Below are positions 23,101 to 37,490 of a stretch of DNA of 64,000 nt, one piece after another. The position numbers were made by a program, and so were the translations under genes. Within the stretch, counting starts at the first letter, position 1. Each line of letters opens with the position of its first letter. The stretch is from Dryas octopetala. Lineage: Eukaryota > Streptophyta > Magnoliopsida > Rosales > Rosaceae. The stretch lies in the NCBI GenBank assembly GCA_963921425.1, contig OY992838.1, positions 18,765,861 through 18,829,860 of the forward strand. The letters are read 5' to 3'. The notes below the pieces were generated by a model. It searched no databases. It had not been told where the DNA came from and saw only the letters and a program-made list of their open reading frames with translations.

Positions 23101-23189
23101 TAGATTTGCCCGTAAGACCTAAAAGCTAAGACGTTAGGACTGTAGAGGAATTTAGAAACTAATTCCCATTTATTTGTACTCACTCGGTC

Positions 23190-23415
23190 TCTCCTTTATT
23201 TATTTCTACTCTACTGCTCTCTCCAATTTTCCATGCCTGCAAACATCAATCAGCTCCTGGTTTTGGTTTAGTTTCATCTACTTCTCAGAAGGTAACTCTC
23301 TCTCTCTCTCTCTGCGATTTTACTTATATTTTCTTTATTTTCTTTGAAATTAGAAAATTGCAAAATAATAACTAATAAGCCATTGTCACTACTACACACC
23401 TTGAGTGCAGCTTCA
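23190..23415 (+). promoter_or_regulatory. RAE1: Probable RAE1 core promoter and 5' UTR
   Basis: A TATA-like TTTATTTATTT near 23196 precedes CT-rich sequence. A likely 5' UTR intron runs from GTAACTC at 23291 to CAG at 23410, five bases before the start codon. The last repeat-derived sequence ends near 23102, leaving only a short unique promoter. The positions are inferred. Confidence 0.4.
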
Positions 23416-24186
23416 ATGTCGACGTTCATGGCTGCTTCCAATCCAAATCCAAACAAGTCTTTTGAGGTAAGTTGGATGAAGTTCCAGTTATTCTTCAATT
23501 TTCTTGTATTTATGTTATTCGTTAATTTAGTTTGATTTTAATAGGTCGCTCAACCTCCAAGCGACTCCATTTCAAGCCTCAGTTTTAGTCCCAAAGCCAA
23601 CATTCTGGTCGCCACCTCCTGGGACAACCAGGTTAGATTCTCTTCTTCTTCTTCTCTGTTTTCTTTTTCAGGTATATGGCTTTAGATTCTGTTTGGTTGC
23701 TCATAAGGTTATTTTAGCATTTCTGTGACCATGTTATCCGACTTGTGGTTAATTCAGACAACTCGGGTTACACGGCTATATGATGTTTACTATATATTAT
23801 TTGCTACAATATTTTTATGTGATTCACGGTACGGCATTCATAATTTATTTTTCTTGGCAACCAAACAGAGGATTATTAGGATTTAGGAATTACTGTTGAT
23901 ATGCCTGCCTTTAGGTGCGATGTTGGGAGATACACCAGAGTGGAGCAAGTATTGCAACTATGCCTAAGACAGCAATGTCGCATGAACAACCGGTAACATA
24001 TTTGATTCCACATTGTTTAGGCCAACTTCTCTATTTTATTTTGTTTGATTTTATTTTGGCTTTTATCTTAAATTTTATTTATACATAATGATAAAAGAAG
24101 TACTTAGTATGTTAAGGGTTCCTTGCAATTAGATTCTTTGCTATTGACCTATTCAAGTGAGGCTATATTTAGGTGTTAGATCACAT

Positions 24187-24225
<39 letters not shown>

Positions 24226-26397
24226 TCCCCCTCTCCCCCTCTCCCCTTCCCCCCTCATATTACATTAAATAAGTTCAGTAGTAAAATTATTTGGTCGCTC
24301 AAGCATGAATTCCAATGTCTACTGAAATTATGAATGATGAAATATATATATATATATATATATATACTGTGGCTTTCACTGAGTCAATTATAAGTTTCAA
24401 TTACAACAATGGTACGAGTTTAAAACACCTGTTCGGGTTTTAAATGATAGATGATCTGCCTTTACTTGTAGAAGTTGCACTTGGAACTTTTGACCCTGTA
24501 GTCAACTCCTCTTGTGGAGCTAGGGGAGGTTAGGTGTGGTCATGGCCCTCTTATACGATTCTTGGCCTTTCTAGCTATTGGTATATTTCATATTGTACCC
24601 CCAAGAATGAATTCTTGGCTCCACCACTAGTCTGCTGAAGGGAGTATTGTTATATTGGAAATTCGTAACTTCTGCTCTTCATAGTGACTCAGCCCTATCC
24701 TGGCTGGAAAGAAAGATATACAGTTTATGCTGTTTGCTTCTAGATATTGTGGATGCATCAGGGTCAGAACAGTGTTACGTGAAATAAACAAAAAGAGGAT
24801 CATTATTTCGGAGAGATTTATACATATTTACTTAAAAGTGTGTGCAACGTGCATGTGTATTTAAATGTATTTGAGAAAATTGGATATTACAATATATGTC
24901 ATCTAAGGAAATTCTGTGATATAAATTGTGACTTCTCTTTTCTTTTTCTTTCATTTTCTTTGTTTAAGCTGGTCAGCAGTTTATAGTATGATTCTTCACT
25001 CAGTATACAAATTGTAATATATGACTATCTATGTAGGTTTTGTGCTCAACATGGAAGGATGATGGGACGACTGTGTTCTCTGGAGGTTGTGACAAGCAAG
25101 TTAAGATGTGGCCTTTGATGTCTGGCGGCCAACCAATGACTGTTGCCATGCATGATGCACCCATCAAAGAGATTGCTTGGGTCCCTGAGATGAACCTCTT
25201 AGTCACCGGAAGCTGGGACAAGACTCTGAAGTAAGTAAGTAAAGCATATAATTTGTTGTTAAAATGATTCATTCAAGGTTATGGGCAGTAGCGCAGTAGA
25301 GAATGTTGTGCTTTACTCTTGCCAATCTACACCCTTTTGCTCCTACATTTTCTTCTATGTTACCTAATTGTCTCATGCTCTGACAACTAAGTTTCTTCAA
25401 GTTGTTGATGTCTTGTATATTAAAGCTTTGTCATTTTGCCTTGATATCGAGTTTTTGGCTTTTTTATGTATGATCTTTGCTGTCTGTCTTCAGATATTGG
25501 GATACGAGGCAGCCAAATCCAGTGCATACCCAACAACTCCCTGAACGCTGCTATGCACTGACAGTGAGATACCCTCTAATGGTTGTTGGCACTGCAGATA
25601 GGAATCTGATTGTTTTTAACTTGCAGAACCCACAGGTAACAAATTATTTTTCAGGAGTTATCAGATAACATTTATTTTATCCATTTTAAAAAATAAGAAT
25701 AAATTTAAATTTAAAAGGAAAACTATTTCTTCAATAACTTTGTTTACTCTTAGTTTCCAGATTAACATTTATATTGGACTTTAATTATTTTTTGTGGGAT
25801 TTTGAGGATGAGCTTCGATCTATTTTATAGTCTTCAACTTCAGTCAATCACTTTTTAATACAAAATTGCATTTGGGTATCTGTGAGATTCTCATATTTTA
25901 TTTGCTTACTTTCATGGATGTTCTATGTTTTGCCTTCAATTCCAATTGTTGCCAATAACCAACAGACTGAGTTCAAGAGGATCACTTCGCCTCTAAAGTA
26001 TCAGACAAGGTGTGTTGCTGCATTTCCTGATCAGCAAGGATTCTTGGTCAGTGTTAATGCCTCCTTTAAATCCTTTTTGCTCTTTCATTCTTTCTTTCCT
26101 TTTTTATTTCCTTCTTATGTCTTTTCAGTTTTCAGTTGGCTTCTAATAATCTCTCTGTCTGTGAATAGTTCTCTTCTTTCAAATAGCTTGCTTAGAATGT
26201 CAAACTGAATATCATATTCTTGCATGAATTTTCTCATTGAACATGAAATTTATCATTCATTGTATGCTTTATTATTTATGAATGGAATTTAATTCACGTT
26301 AAGGTGATTAGAGGCAGAGCTTTTATATAGCCTTGAAATTGGACATTGCCTGGGTGATTGTTTGATTCTTTAACATTGGGAACTTTTAAGTTTTTTC

Positions 26398-26432
<35 letters not shown>

Positions 26433-29400
26433 CCTTTCTCATGTTTGTGCATGCTTGGTGTTGGGGTGAGTTGAGGGGGATGGTTGTGGAATCCCTTCTT
26501 TTTGTTGGTATTCATTAGTCATTACTGCAAGAAAGTAAATGTCTTTTCCTGCACTACTTTTGTTTCACTCTTTGACATAGAGTGAGGGCCGAAGGAAGTT
26601 TTAATGCATGTAAATTACCAAATGTTTGGACTATTCAGCTCAATTGGGCAGTCTTATCTCTTCAAAATGTATATTTCATGTTAATTTATGATTAGAAGTT
26701 TAGTTCTCTATGAGTATTAGAAGAAAAAAAAGAAAATACATGGATTTAGAATTCATTATGTATAGTTCTTTCAAAACCTTTTCAGATACAATTTTATCTA
26801 ATGTTTCAAATATATGGGAGATGTGCTGTGATGGCTGTTTTGTGGGTAGTTTGGATGGAGAGAAATAAAAGGATTTTTGATGATGTTAGTGGGGAAGAGG
26901 TGGACAATTTGTGGGAGAGATTTCAGTTTTGAGCATCATTATGGGTGTCAGTTGCTCCAGAATTCAGGGACTTCTTGAATTTTGTAATTATGTCTAATTG
27001 GATGGCTTTTGTGTCTTAGGGCCTCGTTCTTGCTGATTTTGCTACACTGTTGCACTGTTGTACTCTGTTTGTTAGTCTTTATAATATCTTAGAGCATGTA
27101 ATCTAGGATCATTTAGGATAGTGGACATCTTGTCCACCATATTGTATTCCTGCACTCTTTATCTTCATTTAATGAAAGCATGTTTGTTTTATAAAAAGAT
27201 ATAGCTCTTTGGTAATTTGTGCACATCACAAAAATCCATCAGTTCTATTGTCCATTATATTTTCTTTCTTCAATCATATCTATTGAGTTTGATATAGTAT
27301 CACGCATATTATTTTTTTTTTCCCCTTTTTTCTTGATGATAAAGTTGGTTGTTTACCAATTTTCCCAAAAGCTTAAGTTAGGAAGTGGGCTAACTATTAT
27401 TCTGTATTCTAACACTCCCCCTCACATGTGACTCCCTCCGCCATTAGAGCCCATTATGAGGAATTCAAATTATATTGGGAGGTTTTGCAATTGTAGGGAT
27501 CTTAATTCAGGATTCTCACTCTGATGCCATAATAAAGTTGTTGGCTAACCGGGATTCCCAAAGTTTAAACTGGTAGGGTGTGGGCCAACAATGATTTGAT
27601 ATTCTAACACTCCCTTCCACATGTGCGTCTCTCACCGTTAGAGCTCAACATGGGGAATTCAACTTATTTTAGGGGGTTTTGCAATGGCAGGGATTCACTC
27701 AGGATCTCCGCGCTGATACCATGACAAAGTTGGTGGTTTACCTCTATTTCCAAAAGCTTAAGCTATATGTGGGCCAACAATTATTTTATATTCTAGCACT
27801 TAGTAACTATTATCTTCTCTGAATAATTGATATATTAATTATGTTTTGGACACTGTGCTTTGACCAGGTTGGCTCCATTGAGGGTAGGGTTGGTGTACAT
27901 CATCTGGATGACGCACAACAAAGTAAAAACTTTACGTTCAAATGCCACAGAGAGGGCAATGAGATATACTCAGTCAACTCTCTGAACTTCCATCCTGTAA
28001 GATTTGCATTGCCATTCCTTTTCTTTTCCTTTTTCAGATATTCCTGGACAATTTGCTGAGTGTATACTTAATAACATTTTTTTTTTATTTATTTATTTTT
28101 TTAAATTAAAGATAGAGAAGGATAAAGGAAAGAAAAGAGATGATAAAGGAAAGAAAAGAGATGATAAAGGAGAAAAATATATTAGAAAGGTTGATAAACT
28201 AAAGTTAAAAACTAAAAACATTTCCAAGTAGTTTTTAGTTTTTAGTTTCACTTGATAATATGGCTGAAAAATTTTTTTTAATATATTTCAAGGTATATTT
28301 ATACAGGATACATAATACCATTTAAGGTAAGTCAACTATACAGCTATGACATTAATTCCTAACTAAATAAGGAAAACCTATATACACGCTAACTCTCCCC
28401 CTCAAGTTGGTGCATAGATATCGCTCATGCCCAACTTGGATAGCGATGCATGGAATGGACCACTAGCAACAGCATGAGTCATCATATCAGCCAGCTGATC
28501 CGCACTCCTAATATAAGGAACCTCTATCACACCAGCATCTAGATTATCCTTGATGTAGTTCCTGTCAAGTTCAACATGCTTGGTTCGATCGTGCTGTACA
28601 GGATTATTAGCAATCTCAATAGCCGCCGTGTTATCACAAAAGAGCATCATCGGTTTTTGAGGACCATACCCGAGTTCACTTAAGAGAATTTTGAGCTAAG
28701 TAATCTCTGTAGTTGCATGATGAAGGGCACGGTATTCAACTTCTGCACTAGACAGTGATACCACATTCTGTTTCTTACTCCGCCAAGTCACCAAATTTCC
28801 TCCAACAAATGACACATACCCTGAAGTAGACTTCCTATCCAATCTGGACCCAGCAAAGTCTGAATCAGTGTATCCCACAATATCTAGGTGTCCATGCCTG
28901 GAGAACATAATACCTTTACCTGGAGAGGACTTTAGATAAGCCAAAATACGATTCACTGCATCCATGTGTCGGTTGCTCGGATTATGCATGAATTGACTCA
29001 CAACACTAACTGCATATGATATGTCAGGCCTAGTATGAGCTAGATAGATCAACTTCCCTACTAGCCTCTGATACCTTTCCTTGTTTGTCGGAACCTGATC
29101 AGGATAGATAGTCAGACCATGATTCACCTCAATAGGAGTATCCACAGGTTCACAGGCAGAGTTACCAGTTTTAGCCAAGAGATCTAATGTATACTTCCGT
29201 TGAGAGAGGAAAATTCCTTGCTTGGACCGAGACACTTCAATGCCCAAGAAGTATTTTAGAGCTCCTAAATCCTTCATTTCAAATTCCTTAGCCAAATAAC
29301 CCTGAAGCTTCTCTATCTTACTTGGATTACTACCTGTAACAATCATGTCATCAACATAAACAATAAGCAAGGTAATATCATCACCATCTCGTTTATAGAA

Positions 29401-32400
29401 CAGGGTGTGATCTGCCAAGGCTTGCTTAAAACCATATGCCTTCATTGAGTGGCTTAATCTGCCAAACCAAGCCCTCGGCGACTGTTTCAGTCCATAAAGC
29501 GCCTTCTTCAGCTTGCATACCTTGCCTCCTTTCGGTGTAAATCCTGGAGGAGGATCCATATACACCTCCTCTATCAGATCACCATGAAGAAAAGCATTCT
29601 TCACATCAAACTGTCGTAATGACCAATCCAAATTAGCTGCAAGAGAAAGTATGACTCTAACAGTGTTTATCTTGGCCACAGGAGCAAAGGTCTCTCGATA
29701 GTCAATCCCATAAGTCTGGGTGTAACCCTTGGCAACCAGTCTAGCCTTGTACCCGTCAACTGTACCATCTGATTTATATTTCACTGTAAATACCCACTTA
29801 CACCCTACTGTCTTCTTTTCCTGAGGTAACTCGACCATCTCCCAAGTAGAATTCTTCTGGAGTGCCTTCATTTCTTCTACCATAGCAGACTTCCACTTGG
29901 GATCTCCAAGAGCTTCCTGAAAATGACTAGGAACAGAAACAGAAGACAACTGAAGGGCAAAAGCAAGGTGAGACTTAGACAAACGATGATAAGAGACAAA
30001 ATCTGACATAGGATAAACTACATTAGAAGATGATTTAGAGAAGCCCAACCTATCAGGCTCTCTACGTTCACGAAGGGGATATCTTCTATCCGGACCACCA
30101 ACTTGTGAATCCAAGTCAGCAGATTCTGAAGTTACAGGGTTAGGATTCAAATCAGTATCTGAAACTGAAGCTATAGGGAAAGAAACATGTACCTCAGAGT
30201 CGATCTTAGAAGAGTCATCCGATGGCATGGTAGTATCATCAAGAGGAGTACTGAAATTAGAGGGAGGCACAGCAGTAGTAACTTTGTTTCTCCTAGTATA
30301 GCCTTTTTGGAACAACCGGGCCGGCCTTTCCTCAGGTTCGGATTCAGCCATCACAGGATCAGAACCCGAAACAGCTGAATCCTCCCCCTTACCCGAAATC
30401 CACAATCTCTTTTCATCCAACCACAATTGTTCCTCTTCCTTACTTCGAATCTCCCCCTGAAGAGGTACCATTGAGACCTCCCCAGAAAAATAAGACACAC
30501 GCTCACAAAACTCAACATCCATGGACACATAGATTTTACCTGTAGGAGGATGAAAACATTTATACCCCTTTTGAGAATTAGAGTAACCAAGAAAAACACA
30601 CCTAAGGGCACGGGGATCAAGTTTATCCCTATGAAGAGAGTGAACATGAACAAAACAAACACAACCAAAGACCCTAGGGCAAAGATTTAGGGCAGAAGGG
30701 ATAGGGTGAAATCGTGACAACATCCGCAATGGGGTCTGATAGTCAATGATACGAGCAGGCATTCTATTGATAAGAAAGACAGCAGTCATGACAGCATCAG
30801 CCCAGAAGCGTTTCGGAACATGCATAGTAAAACATAAGGCCCGTGCCACCTCAAGAAGATGACGGTTCTTACGTTCTGCTATGCCGTTCTGTTGTGGCGT
30901 GTAGGCACACGTCGTCTGGTGGATGATGCCATGTTGTGTATAGAAATCAGTAAGTGACTGATTAACAAACTCACGACCATTGTCAGAAGGCTTTTTTACC
31001 CAAATAGCACCTGAACTACAGGGGGTGTGCTCAAATACCACCCAAACTTTTTTTCTTGCCAATTTACCATCTGAAATTATTAATATGTGCTAATTTGCCA
31101 CCTAACATCCATTTTTCTGTTAAATCATCAAAAAATTTCTTAAACTTCCCATTTTACCCTTGAATACAATAAAAAAATATTATTATTTTAAAAACTTTTT
31201 TTAAAATATAATTAGAAAAAAAATTAAAAACAAAAAAAATAGAAAATGGAAATATCCTTTTTTTTTAGGGGGTTTAATTAGATTTTTTTTTTAATATTTA
31301 AAATGCTTTTTTTATATAAATGACGAAAATACCCTTGAAATAAACAGAAAATTTAACTAAAATGACGGTAGGTGGTAAATTAGTCAATATGTGAAAGTTC
31401 AGGTGGTAAATTGGCAAGAAAAAAAGTTTGGGTGGTATTTGAGCACACCCTTTATAGTTCAGGTGGTATTTGAGTAAAAAAGCCTTGTCAGAATGAAATA
31501 CCTGAACCTGAGAATTAAACTGTGTGATAATCATTTTGTAAAATTTAGGAATAACATGGATAACATCACTTTTAGACTTTAGCAAGTACACCCAGCTCAC
31601 CCGAGTACAGTCATCAATAAAAGACACAAAATATTTATGACCAGAAGCAGAAGGAGTAGAAAACGGACCCCAAACATCTGTATAAACACATGAAAAAGGA
31701 ATAGAGCTTTTATTGAAACTCACTTTAAAAGGAACACGATGGTTTTTTGCATAAATGCACTGTTCATACCTTAAACTAGCAACAGGAATATTGATAAACA
31801 ACCTAGGAAACAAACGTTCTAGATAGACAAACGATGGATGTCCAAGACGACAATGCCATAAAAGAATCTTCTCCCTTTCAGACCCTCCTCTTCCTACTTG
31901 AAGCCCACGGCTAGACTCTGACTGCAATTGTCGGGTCCCCTCTAAGTAGTAAAGACCCCCTCTCTCCCTACCAGTGCCAATCGTCATCTTCGTGAGATTG
32001 TCCTGAAAAACACAGTGAGTAGAATGAAAGGTCACAGAACAATTAAGACTTTTAGTAATTTGGCTAATGGAGAGGAGACTATTAGAGAGATTAGGTGCAA
32101 GCAAAACAGAAGACATGGAGAATGAAGGAGAAAGAGAGACAGTCCCGGCCCCTGTAATCGGCATGGGAGTCCCATCGGCAACCTGAACAGACTTAACAGG
32201 CGGAGGTATTAGAGAACTGAACAAGGAAGACTTACTAGTCATATGATCAGTAGCCCTTGAATCAATAACCCAAGTGTTAGTAGAAGAAAGAAATGCAAAC
32301 CTCCTCCTTGGGAAGAAACTCGAGAGACCTGAGAAGCAGAAGAGGGACATGTGTCAACAAGGGCAGACTGAGAGGATTTCTTGTTCCTTCTCTCGGCTTG

Positions 32401-35400
32401 CTTAAGCTTATACCACTCCGAGTAACCATGCTTCTTCCAGCAAACATCCACTGTATGTCGAGTACTATTGCAATAAGTGCAGAGGCGAGCAGAAGGCTCA
32501 GAGGAAACAGCAGGAGGGGCTGGCCGAAAGCTGCTTTTTTGGGCTACCAGGGCTGAAGCCATAGAACTATCTTCAGTTCCCATGGTGACCTGTCGTTGTG
32601 CTTCGCGACGAACCAGTGAGTAGGCTTCTTCCAGGCTTGGTAAAGGAGAAGCAGCCAAAACACGACTGCTAACTTGATCCAAACTGTGATCAAGACCTGC
32701 AAGAAACATATAAACCCGATCCTCAGCTATACGCTTCCTCTGTTTCTCAGCATCAGCTGTACACTCCATATCATTAGGCCGTCGATAATCTAACTCCATG
32801 AAAATGGAGTTCAGCTCATTATAGTACTCAGTGAGAGGTCGGCCACCCTGACGCAATTGAAAGGTCTTCTTCATCAATTCATAAACCTGAGAAGAGTCAG
32901 AGGCATCAAGATAGCTCCTCTTAACAGCATCCCAAACCTCCTTCGCTGTTCCACACTGAACGAAATGAGACATGAGATTGGGCGTCATGGAGTTGATGAG
33001 CCATGACTTCACTATGGCATCTGCAGCTTCCCACTCATCATAGGTCGGATCAGTCTCTGCAGGTGCAACCTTCCTGCCTGTAATATAGCCCTTCTTATTT
33101 CTGCCGGCAATATGCATCTCCAAAATCTTAGACCAAATACGATAATTAGTACCATCCAATTTGATATGGATTGGAGAAGAAGTCTCCTGAAAAGTCACAA
33201 TGGATGACATCTTGTTTTCAGAAATCACAGGGGTCTTGCTGGCAGAGGCAGTGATAATTTCGTCAGACATAGGATGCGGCTAGGATTTTTTTCAAAGAAA
33301 GATTGAGGCTAGGGTTTCGGCTTGGCTGATCGGCACCTTACTATTTGGCTAAGGTTTGTTGATGGTGTTTAGCTAGGATTTTAAGAAAGGAAGATAGGCT
33401 AGCAGCAGCACAAGAGAAGAGCTAGAGTTGCTCTTGGAAGGGTGCGGCAGCAGCAATTCTTCAGGTTAGGGTTTCAGCAAGAACAAAGAAATTTTTTTTT
33501 TTTTTTTCGCAGTACTGTAGCGGCGACACTGTAGCAGTACTGTAGCGGCAACACTGTAGCAGCGACACTGTAGAGCACTGTAGCGCAAAAAAAAAACTTT
33601 GGAAAACCTAGATCTCTAGGCTCTGATACCAACTTGATAATATGGCTGAAAAAAAAAATTTTAATATATCTCAAGGTATATTTATACAGGATACATAATA
33701 CCATTTAAGGTAAGTCAACTATACAGCTATGACATTAATTCCTAGCTAAATAAGGAAAACCTATATACACGCTAACTGTTTCAGTCACATGTATTCTTCT
33801 TCACCTGTTTGATGTCTCATCTGCTTCCTTCTTTTCTCCCATATATTACCCCTCTGTCTTTAATTCAAACAAACGAAACACCGAAGTGTTATCTATTCCT
33901 TGGATTAACTAATTTTTAAGATTTTCATTTTTAATAATTAATAGAATTTTTTCTTGTTAGCTTGTCATAGTTTATGAGAATCCAATAATTAGTTTTATTA
34001 TTATGTTTACTTTACTATTTTGTCTTACTTGGACTCAGGTGGATTTGGTCAAGTTCCATCACCTAAATTTGGGATGTCTTCTTTTGGGAATAAGAAATAT
34101 GACCAAGAATAATGGAAACTATCAATTGCTTTAATTTAGTAATTCAATGAAGTTGTATATGTTCAATGCTACTCATTTCTCCTTCTTAACGAGACAGAAC
34201 CACTTGAAGATGTCTCCACCAATAAAAATCATTCATGAGGTGTTTGTTGCTAGTAAAACTCCGGACCTTTTTTTTTAGTTAGATGTGCTGCTTCAGATAC
34301 CTTAAATGCTCTGAAGTATCAATCTCAGATATCTTTAGAGCATCTTTCACTGCTCTTTCAAATACCAGAGGTGTCGTTACTGGATATGCCATAATAATAA
34401 AAGATTCTCATGAACAAGAACATTGGTTAGAGATATTGATTTAATCATGCATAAGAATTCTGGGAATGCCTTAATAATAGACAGGTGCAGGTTCTTTATG
34501 TCGATAGGAGGAACAAAAATTTCTGAAGTAGCCTTGTCGTTTAAAGATTGTGGTGTTTTTCTAAAATAACTTTATTTTGGATTTTGAGAACTCTGGTATG
34601 TGTTTTACTTTTCTTTTTGGGTAAACTACATTTTTGGTCCTTGTGTTTTGGCTAGAAATCACATTTGGTTCTCGTGGTTTCAATTTTACCAATTTGGTCC
34701 TTGTGTTTTATGTTGCTTGCAATCTTAGGATAATTTTAACAAAACCCAAATTTTGAGGATAAGTTATCCATTTGTTTTCAAGAATTATTTCATTGGGGGT
34801 TTGAAAAACCATCTTATGGGATTTCTAAAACTAATTTTAATTTTTGTATTTGTTTGCAAAAGAAATCGAGGCTCACAAAAGTTGTAGGGTTTGAACTTTA
34901 AGTTTGAGATTTCTTTGAATTCTTGTTTGGAAATCAAATTCAATGATACATACATGATTTTCGGTCACTCTGGGTAAAACTCACAAGTTTAAATAAGTTA
35001 ATAGTTTAGATTTGAAAAAATTTTCATAAATGTACTAAGATTGCAAATGACATAAAACACAAGGGCTAAATTGGCAAAATTGAAACCATGAGGACCAAAT
35101 ATGATTTCAGGCCAAGACAAAAGGACCAAAAATATAGTTTACACTTTCTTTTTGGGGTTAAACTTAGAATAAGTAAGATTTGGTACCATTTTGCTTTTTC
35201 TGAGGTTAATATCATTGTTACAATATAAACAATTTTTTGCCTCATTATTACATTACTTGTATATCAACTAGCTCACTGCTATATAGCATCTAGAATTTTT
35301 TATTTTTTATTTTTATATGAATGGACAGGTGGACATATTCACAAACTTTTAAGTACTCTGTCAATATCTTTCAGTTGATATATTTTGTTCTATTATATGA

Positions 35401-35807
35401 TGTCTCCTGGAACTTGAAGTACATTTGAATCAGTGATCATTTCACTTCAAAATTAGGACAGAGAATGCTTAATAGTTTTAACGTTTTCTATATGCAGTGC
35501 AAAATATTGTTTGCAACACTCATTGCCCATTCTCTATGGTTCTTTTGTTATGTATTTCAGAGAGATGTTAAATAAACTCTATGGATTCATTTTCTGTTTA
35601 TTACTATTTGTCATTGAAGAGCTCATTTTGTGTCTGTTGTTTCAGGTGTATCATACATTTGCGACTGCTGGTTCTGATGGTTCTTTTAATTTTTGGGATA
35701 AGGACAGCAAACAGAGACTAAAGGTTTCTCCCACATCTATTTTATATTGTTTCGTTTGTCTTTGTATTATAGCCAAGACTCCAAGCTTCTTAATTATTCT
35801 GGATTTT

Positions 35808-35871
<64 letters not shown>

Positions 35872-36165
35872 AAAGGTTCTACTAACCTGTCAAATTTACT
35901 TTGTTATGATTAATTCTGTACAAAAATCATTTTCCTTTATGGTCTCACGTTGCCTATCTCTCTCCATCTTGGATATATTTGGTCTATAACTGATCATTTG
36001 GTCTTTTGTAGTTATATGCATATAGGTGCCTAATACGGGTTTTCCTGATTTTCAGGCCATGTCAAGGTGCAGTCAACCTATACCTTGCAGTACATTCAAC
36101 AATGATGGATCCATATTTGCATACTCGGTAATTCTCTTACTTTGTGATTTTGCAATCAATACTCT

Positions 36166-36207
<42 letters not shown>

Positions 36208-37414
36208 TCACACATGCACACATAAATTCACACGATTCACAAATAACAAGGTATGAGGAATCTATAGCAGTATGTTGATGAGGCGCGCCTTAAAGTGTTG
36301 TGATGCTGCACAATTGTCGAAAGAGGCAGACACCCTTTTCTTAAAGGCTGCGACCTGCACCTTGACCCAAGAGGTGTATTGTGTACACCTCTTGGGTAGT
36401 TTCTTTTTAAAAACCCAAAGGGCAAACTACGTCCTTTGGACTGGATTTTTCAAAAGCAAATAAAAATGCATCAGATGTCCTGATCTAAGAACAAAAGCCC
36501 TCCTATCTCTTCCAGAAAAGAAAACCCCTCCTATAAAAATTAAAAAGAGAAAAGAAAAGAAACCAAAGCCCTCGCCTCCTGGTAGAAACAAAGAAATAAA
36601 AGCCTTGAAGAAAACCCAACCAAAGTCCTAATCAATTTCCTGTCTTTGCCAGCTCCAAATCCAAAACCCAACTTTATCGTCTCCATCGCTAGCAGCTCTA
36701 AGCCTCCACCCTCACTAATACCTCACTAATGGCATATCCTTCGTTTGTGTATGTGTATTTTTCTTTTTACCATTTCATATCTCTGCATTTTTAATAAGAA
36801 AACTACTTAAAACCCCCTAAAACCTTTTTGGAAGACTAAAAAGTGAGCGCATTTATTTTTGTTTTACTCACAAGGACAAAAACACATTGACGGATGCGCT
36901 TCCGCGTTGTTGTAGAACCGTGCCGATCAGCACTGTTCCCCGAGCGCTTGACTACTGTAGTGCAGTAACAGTTTCAAGTGTTACTGCAGCGCAGAAATTC
37001 TTTTTTGCCTCCTATTTTCTACATGTTTGTTGATAATTTTTTTTGGTTGTTGGGTCTTATTTGAGTGGGTGTAGGTATGATTTAGTATGTTTTAGGGGAT
37101 TCATGAGGTTAAGATTTACAATTTTGAGATTTTTTTAAGGGATATATAAGGGTCCGTTTGGTACTCTATTTAAAGACCATTTTCTGTATTTAAAAACACA
37201 AAATTGTTTTTAAATTTTAAAAATGTGTTTGGTAGACTATTTTTGAAAATGAGTATCTGAAAAAAATTCAAAAACAACCCCTTTTCTAAAATGATTAAAC
37301 ATTGTTTTTCAAATTTTTTTTTTTTCTTTTGCACGTCTTCTCTGCCTCACCACCAACTCTGCTTCATGTCCCTCTATGTAGTTGGCCAGGATACACAGCA
37401 CAAACCCACACTAC

Positions 37415-37490
<76 letters not shown>

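Larger units (their letters stand above)
17546..23102. mobile_element. Probable outer transposon nest with inverted ends
   Basis: The left edge reads TAGAGGTGGGAATGGGTCG and the right edge is the complement of TAGGGTGGGAATAGCTCG. Inside them, imperfect inverted similarity (GTCGAT, TTGGTGGGTCG and CCCCCACTCA-type stretches) continues for roughly 200-350 bp on each side. The ends resemble hAT-type termini, but I could not match an 8-bp duplication, so class and exact borders are uncertain. The interior holds repeat-rich sequence split by the solo-LTR-like unit at 18433-21623. Confidence 0.4.
28250..33777 (-). mobile_element. Ty1/copia element with short LTRs in RAE1 intron 7
   Basis: Direct LTRs of about 145 bp (28250-28394 and 33632-33777) are flanked by the target duplication GTTTC (28245-28249 and 33778-33782). 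On the - strand the primer site TGGTATCAGAGCC (33631-33619) lies directly after the 5' LTR, and the purine tract TTGAGGGGGAG precedes the 3' LTR. The LTRs differ at two substitutions plus a homopolymer length, so the insertion is recent. It runs opposite to RAE1 and is interrupted by a Mutator-type MITE at 30989-31484. Small size and short LTRs suit the Ale/Retrofit-like group, but this is not proven. Confidence 0.96.

Noticed and set aside
17546-23102. hAT classification with an 8-bp target duplication
   Set aside because: The ends look hAT-like, but no convincing 8-bp direct repeat was found, so only a probable nest is reported.
28696-31062. Treating the 788-residue frame as a complete polyprotein
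   Set aside because: Its first ~33 residues come from the MITE arm, and gag, protease and half of integrase lie in other frames upstream.
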